NCBI GenBank assembly: GCA_003157945.1
Contig: PMFY01000114.1
Coordinates: forward strand, 1-8,084
DNA length: 8,084 bases
Reading direction: 5' to 3'
Source of the DNA: Acidimicrobiaceae bacterium
Lineage (GTDB): Bacteria; Actinomycetota; Acidimicrobiia; Acidimicrobiales; RAAP-2
Shown here one piece after another: positions 5,394 to 8,084 of this stretch (positions within the stretch are counted from its first letter, which is position 1; each line of letters begins with the position of its first letter). A program made the position numbers and the translations under genes. The notes under the pieces were generated by a model, which saw only the letters and a program-made list of their open reading frames with translations, did no database searches and had not been told where the DNA came from.

Positions 5394-7061
5394 ATGGCCC
5401 CGGAGCGCACAGCGGCGGCAGTGCAGCAGAACCGGCCCGACCCGACCCGGCCTGCCTCGGGCGACCGGGCGTCGAGCGCGCTCGGGTGGCTGCTGCACCG
5501 CGCCGGGGCCTGGCGCGACCGTCTGGTCGGCACCTCCGACGCCGTCGACCCGGCCGAGGACGTCGAAGAGGTGACGGACGCCCGGGGCCTGGTGCTCCGC
5601 CCGGCCCTGCTGGGCTTCGTCGCCGTCCTGGCCGTCGCCATCGGCGCCTCCATGCCGAGCTCCCCCTTCAAGCTCGAGATGCCCGGCGTCTGGTTCTTCG
5701 GCGAGCCCTCCACGGCCACACCCAGCCGGTGGGGCGTGTACTTCTCGCTGGCCGCCGTGTACGGCGGGCTCTTCCTGTTCATGCGCGTCTGGTGGGGGAT
5801 GTCCCGGCTGTACCGACGCCGGCACGGCGTGCCGGTCAAGACCCTGATGGGCGTGTTCGCCCTGTGGTCGCTGCCCGTCCTGGTCATCGCCCCGCTGTTC
5901 AGCCGGGATGCCTACTCGTACGCCGCACAGGGCGAGATGGTCAGTCACCACATGAACCCGTACCTCTACGGGCCCTTCGAGCTCGGCAACAACTCGTACA
6001 CCGCCCCGGTCGACCCGCTGTGGGGCAACGCCCCGGCGCCCTACGGTCCGATGTTCCTGCAGCTGGACGGTCTGGTGGCCCGCCTGACCTTCCACAACGA
6101 GCTGGCCACCATCGTCCTGCTGCGCGCGCTGGCCCTGGTGGGCGTCCTGCTGATCGCCATCTGCGTCCCCCGCCTGGCCAAGCTGTACCACCGCGACGGC
6201 GCCGAGCTCTTCACGCTGATGGTCCTCAACCCGGTGACGATCTTCCATCTCATCGGCGGGGCCCACAACGACGCCCTGATGCTCGGCCTGCTGGTCGCGG
6301 GGCTGACGCTGGCCAAGGAGAAGCGGCCCATCTGGGGCATCGTCCTGTGCGCTCTGGCCACCGCGGTCAAGGCGCCGGCGGCCCTCGGCATCCTCTACAT
6401 CGGCTGGAGCTGGCTGGGCACCGGGGTCCCGATCCGGGACCGCGTCCGGCCGGTCGTGACCGCGGGCCTCATCGGGGTCGGCATCCTGGGGTTCTTCTCG
6501 TTCGTGAGCGGACTGGGCTGGGGCTGGGTGTCGATCCTCGGCACACCGGGGGTGGTCCGATCGTGGGCCTCGCCGACCACCGGGCTCGCCTTCGCCGTCA
6601 CCGGCGTCGCCCATCTGGCCCACGTCGGGGTGGGGGTCGGCGGCGTTCTCACGGTCACCCGGTTCCTCGGCCTGGCGGTGTCGGCGGTGTCGGGTGTGTG
6701 GCTCCTGCTCAACAGCGACCGGATCGGCACCTTGAAGGCCCTCGGCCTGACCCTGCTCATCTTCGTCCTGCTCGGCCCCGTCGTGCAGCCCTGGTACCTC
6801 TCGTGGGGCCTGATCCTGCTCGCCCCGGTGGCCCTCGGCCAGCTCCGGTCGCTCGTCATCGGCCTGTCGATGGTGACGGCCTTCATCGAGCTGCCCGGCG
6901 GCACCCAGCTGGTCACGACCCTGCTCCACGGCGACCCGCTGCTGATCGTGCTGACCCTGCTGTGGATCCTGGTCGTCATGACCGTGCCGCTGTCGTCCTG
7001 GGACCAACGGCGCCCGACCGTCGAGGTCGAGCGCGCCCCGACCGCCGCCGTCGCCGCCTGA
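5394..7061 (+). CDS. mptB: MptB-like polyprenol-phosphate-mannose-dependent alpha-1,6-mannosyltransferase (GT-C)
   Basis: A 555-residue integral membrane protein with about 12-13 hydrophobic segments and a polar N-terminal tail of about 65 residues. The GT-C signature is in the first large extracytoplasmic loop: LFSRDAYSYAAQGE (168-181), with D172 the likely catalytic Asp, then MNPYLYGP and APAPYGPMFLQL (213-224). SILGTPGVVRSWASP (380-394) and VVQPWYLSWG (463-472) match mycobacterial MptB (Rv1459c) as I recall it. Such enzymes use polyprenyl-phosphate mannose on the outer membrane face to elongate the mannan core of lipomannan or related glycolipids; the exact acceptor here is inferred. The start is uncertain: ATG 5394 has AGGAG with a 12-base spacer. 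GTG 5355 is also possible, since third positions become uniformly G/C from there. GTG 5295 has a well-placed GGAG, but the codons after it look non-coding. The gene converges on the acetyltransferase gene. Confidence 0.88.
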   Translation: MAPERTAAAVQQNRPDPTRPASGDRASSALGWLLHRAGAWRDRLVGTSDAVDPAEDVEEVTDARGLVLRPALLGFVAVLAVAIGASMPSSPFKLEMPGVWFFGEPSTATPSRWGVYFSLAAVYGGLFLFMRVWWGMSRLYRRRHGVPVKTLMGVFALWSLPVLVIAPLFSRDAYSYAAQGEMVSHHMNPYLYGPFELGNNSYTAPVDPLWGNAPAPYGPMFLQLDGLVARLTFHNELATIVLLRALALVGVLLIAICVPRLAKLYHRDGAELFTLMVLNPVTIFHLIGGAHNDALMLGLLVAGLTLAKEKRPIWGIVLCALATAVKAPAALGILYIGWSWLGTGVPIRDRVRPVVTAGLIGVGILGFFSFVSGLGWGWVSILGTPGVVRSWASPTTGLAFAVTGVAHLAHVGVGVGGVLTVTRFLGLAVSAVSGVWLLLNSDRIGTLKALGLTLLIFVLLGPVVQPWYLSWGLILLAPVALGQLRSLVIGLSMVTAFIELPGGTQLVTTLLHGDPLLIVLTLLWILVVMTVPLSSWDQRRPTVEVERAPTAAVAA

Positions 7062-7070
7062 GCCCGTCCG

Positions 7071-7095
7071 GACGTCGGGCCTACGGCCCGGCGTC
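7071..7095. terminator. Shared hairpin terminator between convergent genes
   Basis: GACGTCGGGCC, loop TAC and GGCCCGGCGTC form an 11-bp stem with one G-T wobble. It lies 9 bp after the mptB-like stop and overlaps the acetyltransferase stop codon (TAG on the minus strand, 7083-7081). The symmetric position between convergent genes suggests a bidirectional terminator. No T-run is present. Confidence 0.6.
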
Positions 7096-7614
7096 GGCGC
7101 CCGGCACGGCGTCGAATCCGTCCCCGCCGAGCATCCGCTGCAGCACGGCGACATCGAGCCACCGGTTGAACTTGCGACCGATCTCCCGCTCGACACCGAC
7201 GAGCTCGAACCCACAGGCCTGGTGCAGGGCGATGGAGGCCGCGTTGCCCCCCCCGACGCGGGCGATCATGGAGTGGAAGCCGTGGAGCGTGCCGAGGTGC
7301 ACCAGCTCCTCCAGCAGGGCCCGGCCCACTCCCCTGCCCCGTCGGCCCGCGTCGACGTAGACCGAGTTCTCCACCGTGGTGGAGTAGGAGGGCCGGTCGC
7401 GGTAGCTGGACAGCGAGCCGAACCCCAGCACGGTGGCGTCGTCGTCGACCGCCACGACGACCGGGTAGGTACCCTGGTGCTCGACCATCCAGGCGGCCTG
7501 CTCGTCCACCGAACGGGGACGGAGGTCGAAGGTGGCCGTCGAACCGACGACCTCGGCGTTGTAGATCCGTCGCACGGCCTCGGCGTCGGTGGGCGCTGCC
7601 AGGCGGACGTGCAT
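7081..7614 (-). CDS. GNAT N-acetyltransferase, phosphinothricin/methionine-sulfoximine acetyltransferase (PAT/YncA) type
   Basis: This is a 177-residue cytoplasmic acetyltransferase. The N-terminus has the family opening (RRIYNAEVVGSTATFD, 15-30). SLSSYRDRPSYSTTVENSVYV (67-87) is the hallmark block, with E82 the likely general base. The acetyl-CoA pyrophosphate loop is RRGRGVGRALLEEL (91-104), and GNAASIALHQACGF (123-136) closes the GNAT core. The family acetylates the amino group of small amino-acid-like compounds such as phosphinothricin, methionine sulfoximine or methionine sulfone; many members act on L-amino acids, so resistance should not be assumed. The ATG at 7614 lies 7 bases behind a TACGAT -10 box, so the mRNA is probably leaderless. 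The C-terminal 15 residues are Gly/Ala/Asp-rich, and the stop codon sits inside a terminator stem. Confidence 0.92.
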   Translation of the reverse strand: MHVRLAAPTDAEAVRRIYNAEVVGSTATFDLRPRSVDEQAAWMVEHQGTYPVVVAVDDDATVLGFGSLSSYRDRPSYSTTVENSVYVDAGRRGRGVGRALLEELVHLGTLHGFHSMIARVGGGNAASIALHQACGFELVGVEREIGRKFNRWLDVAVLQRMLGGDGFDAVPGADAGP

Positions 7615-7621
7615 CCCGGCG

Positions 7622-7627
7622 ATCGTA
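7622..7627 (-). promoter_or_regulatory. -10 box of the GNAT gene, leaderless start
   Basis: On the minus strand TACGAT (7627-7622) is followed by seven bases and the ATG at 7614. This is the standard spacing for a leaderless actinobacterial transcript. No Shine-Dalgarno is seen. A -35 box is not clear. Confidence 0.55.
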
Positions 7628-7640
7628 GACGGGGGCCCAC

Positions 7641-7669
7641 TGTTCAGGTACCGGCGGTGCGGCTATGCT
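7641..7669 (+). promoter_or_regulatory. Candidate promoter of the tRNA-Thr/tRNA-Met (and rpmG) unit
   Basis: TATGCT (7664-7669) is a good -10 box; 17 bp upstream lies TGTTCA (7641-7646), a weak -35. Transcription would start near 7676, leaving about a 24-nt 5' leader before tRNA-Thr. The region is divergent with the GNAT promoter, the two -10 boxes lying about 37 bp apart. Confidence 0.55.
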
Positions 7670-7699
7670 TTCCCCTCTGCTGCTCTTCCGAGCTGCATT

Positions 7700-7771
7700 G
7701 CCCCTGTAGCTCAGTGGTAGAGCACCGCCATGGTAAGGCGGGGGTCGTGGGTTCAATCCCCACCGGGGGCT
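7700..7771 (+). tRNA. thrT: tRNA-Thr, anticodon GGT
   Basis: The cloverleaf folds completely. The acceptor GCCCCTG pairs with CGGGGGC (one G-T wobble) and the discriminator base is T. The D arm is GCTC...GAGC. The anticodon stem CCGCC/GGCGG encloses loop ATGGTAA with GGT at 7732-7734. The T arm is GTGGG-TTCAATC-CCCAC. It reads ACC, and ACT by wobble. The 3' CCA is not encoded; CGC follows the discriminator. The next tRNA starts 7 bases later, so both must be cut from one precursor. Confidence 0.97.
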
Positions 7772-7778
7772 CGCCCGT

Positions 7779-7855
7779 GGCGGCGTAGCTCAGTTGGTTA
7801 GAGCACACGGCTCATAATCGTGGGGTCGCCGGTTCGAGTCCGGCCGCCGCTACCA
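7779..7855 (+). tRNA. metT: tRNA-Met (elongator), anticodon CAT, CCA encoded
   Basis: The acceptor GGCGGCG pairs with CGCCGCT, with a G-T pair at position 1-72. The D arm is GCTC...GAGC. The anticodon stem CACGG/TCGTG holds loop CTCATAA, with CAT at 7813-7815. The T arm is GCCGG-TTCGAGT-CCGGC. The absence of three consecutive G-C pairs in the anticodon stem rules out the initiator. A tRNA-Ile2 with modified CAT is a less likely alternative; the overall sequence and the position behind tRNA-Thr fit actinobacterial elongator Met. Discriminator A is at 7852 and CCA at 7853-7855 is encoded, unlike in the neighbouring tRNA-Thr. Confidence 0.95.
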
Positions 7856-7873
7856 GTTCTCGGGTGTGTCAGG

Positions 7874-7939
7874 GCAGTCCGCAGTCGACGGACAGGCACA
7901 GCCAGGCAGTACCCGGGGTGCAGGCAGTACCCCGGCAGT
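7874..7939 (+). repeat. GCAGT repeat cluster with a hairpin, leader of rpmG
   Basis: GCAGT occurs five times, at 7874, 7881, 7906, 7924 and 7935. Two copies belong to a 12-bp exact direct repeat CAGGCAGTACCC (7903-7914 and 7921-7932). CCGGGGT (7913-7919) and ACCCCGG (7929-7935) can form a 7-bp stem with a 9-base loop containing a GCAGT copy. The cluster fills most of the 134 bp between tRNA-Met and rpmG. It could be a processing site, an attenuator or a protein site; I do not recognise it as a known element. Confidence 0.6.
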
Positions 7940-7989
7940 TGGCACATCGGATCCGCGGCCGTCCCCGGCGCGGGCACAAGGGAGTCACC

Positions 7990-8084
7990 GTGGCAAAGAA
8001 CGAGAAGCGCATCCAGGTCACCCTGGCCTGCGAGTCCTGCAAGCGGCGCAACTACATCACCACCAAGAACAAGATGAACGACCG
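7990..8084 (+). CDS. rpmG: 50S ribosomal protein L33 (start only; continues past window edge)
   Basis: Only the first 31 codons are present, from a GTG at 7990 with Shine-Dalgarno GGGAG (7980-7984) and a 5-base spacer. The residues VAKNEKRIQVTLACESCKRR and the following NYITTKNKMNDR are typical of L33, a protein of about 55 residues in the large ribosomal subunit. The CxxC at C14-C17 is the first half of the zinc ribbon, so this looks like the zinc-binding (C+) form; the second CxxC would lie beyond the window. The position behind tRNA-Thr and tRNA-Met matches the actinobacterial arrangement that leads on to secE and nusG. It is probably cotranscribed with the tRNAs. Confidence 0.95.
   Translation, partial: MAKNEKRIQVTLACESCKRRNYITTKNKMND

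Noticed and set aside
5274..7214. A 646-codon minus-strand open frame opposite mptB
   Set aside because: The translation is Gln/Asp/Gly-rich with no recognisable domain, the mirror of a membrane protein gene; it also overlaps the real GNAT gene in another frame.
6395..7756. A 453-codon minus-strand frame running into the tRNA-Thr gene
   Set aside because: It crosses a tRNA, two promoters and the GNAT gene out of frame, and has no family resemblance.
7700..7855. tRNA genes as an integration site for a mobile element
   Set aside because: No integrase and no second copy of a tRNA 3' end is seen; the tRNAs run straight into the housekeeping gene rpmG.
7874..7939. GCAGT repeats as a CRISPR array
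   Set aside because: Units are 5-12 bp with irregular 7-25 bp spacing, far from CRISPR repeat and spacer sizes, and no cas gene is present.
7820..8077. An 85-codon plus-strand frame starting within tRNA-Met
   Set aside because: It starts inside the tRNA and overlaps rpmG out of frame.

Overview
The window is about 70% GC, and its coding frames strongly prefer G or C at the third codon position. The layout suggests a high-GC actinobacterium: a tRNA-Thr/tRNA-Met/rpmG cluster, a cell-envelope mannosyltransferase of the MptB type, and two start codons placed right behind a -10 box with no leader. An environmental lineage such as Acidimicrobiia is possible, but that is inference and no marker here settles it.

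Left part (1-3010): two divergently transcribed genes share a 126-bp intergenic region. Leftwards runs a large flavin/iron-sulfur oxidoreductase (old yellow enzyme barrel plus pyridine nucleotide-disulfide domain, FadH/TMADH/N-demethylase type) that is cut by the window edge. Rightwards runs a folate-binding GcvT-family aminomethyltransferase-like protein. Between them lies a perfect 16-bp palindrome that overlaps the -35 regions of both inferred promoters, so one repressor could control both genes. The pairing suggests, but does not prove, oxidative demethylation of a methylated amine coupled to one-carbon capture on tetrahydrofolate.

Middle (3011-5220): two tandem zinc-dependent medium-chain alcohol dehydrogenases from different subfamilies are separated by 4 bp and are probably one operon. 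The first closely resembles Rhodococcus ruber ADH-A. The second resembles the AdhA-type zinc-binding family (TIGR02822). The first has its own -10 box, a 9-bp hairpin near the predicted mRNA 5' end and a strong Shine-Dalgarno. A 16-bp palindrome follows the second.

Right part (5221-8084): a multi-pass mptB-like GT-C mannosyltransferase follows an upstream region with GTTAC direct repeats. It converges on a PAT/YncA-type GNAT acetyltransferase across a hairpin that overlaps the acetyltransferase stop codon. Then come tRNA-Thr(GGT), elongator tRNA-Met(CAT) and the start of rpmG (ribosomal protein L33), an arrangement typical of the actinobacterial region upstream of secE-nusG.

I found no CRISPR array, transposase, integrase or attachment site. 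The window looks like chromosomal metabolic and housekeeping DNA. The most interesting parts are regulatory (shared operator, leaderless starts, GTTAC repeats, GCAGT repeats before rpmG) and the possible demethylation gene pair.
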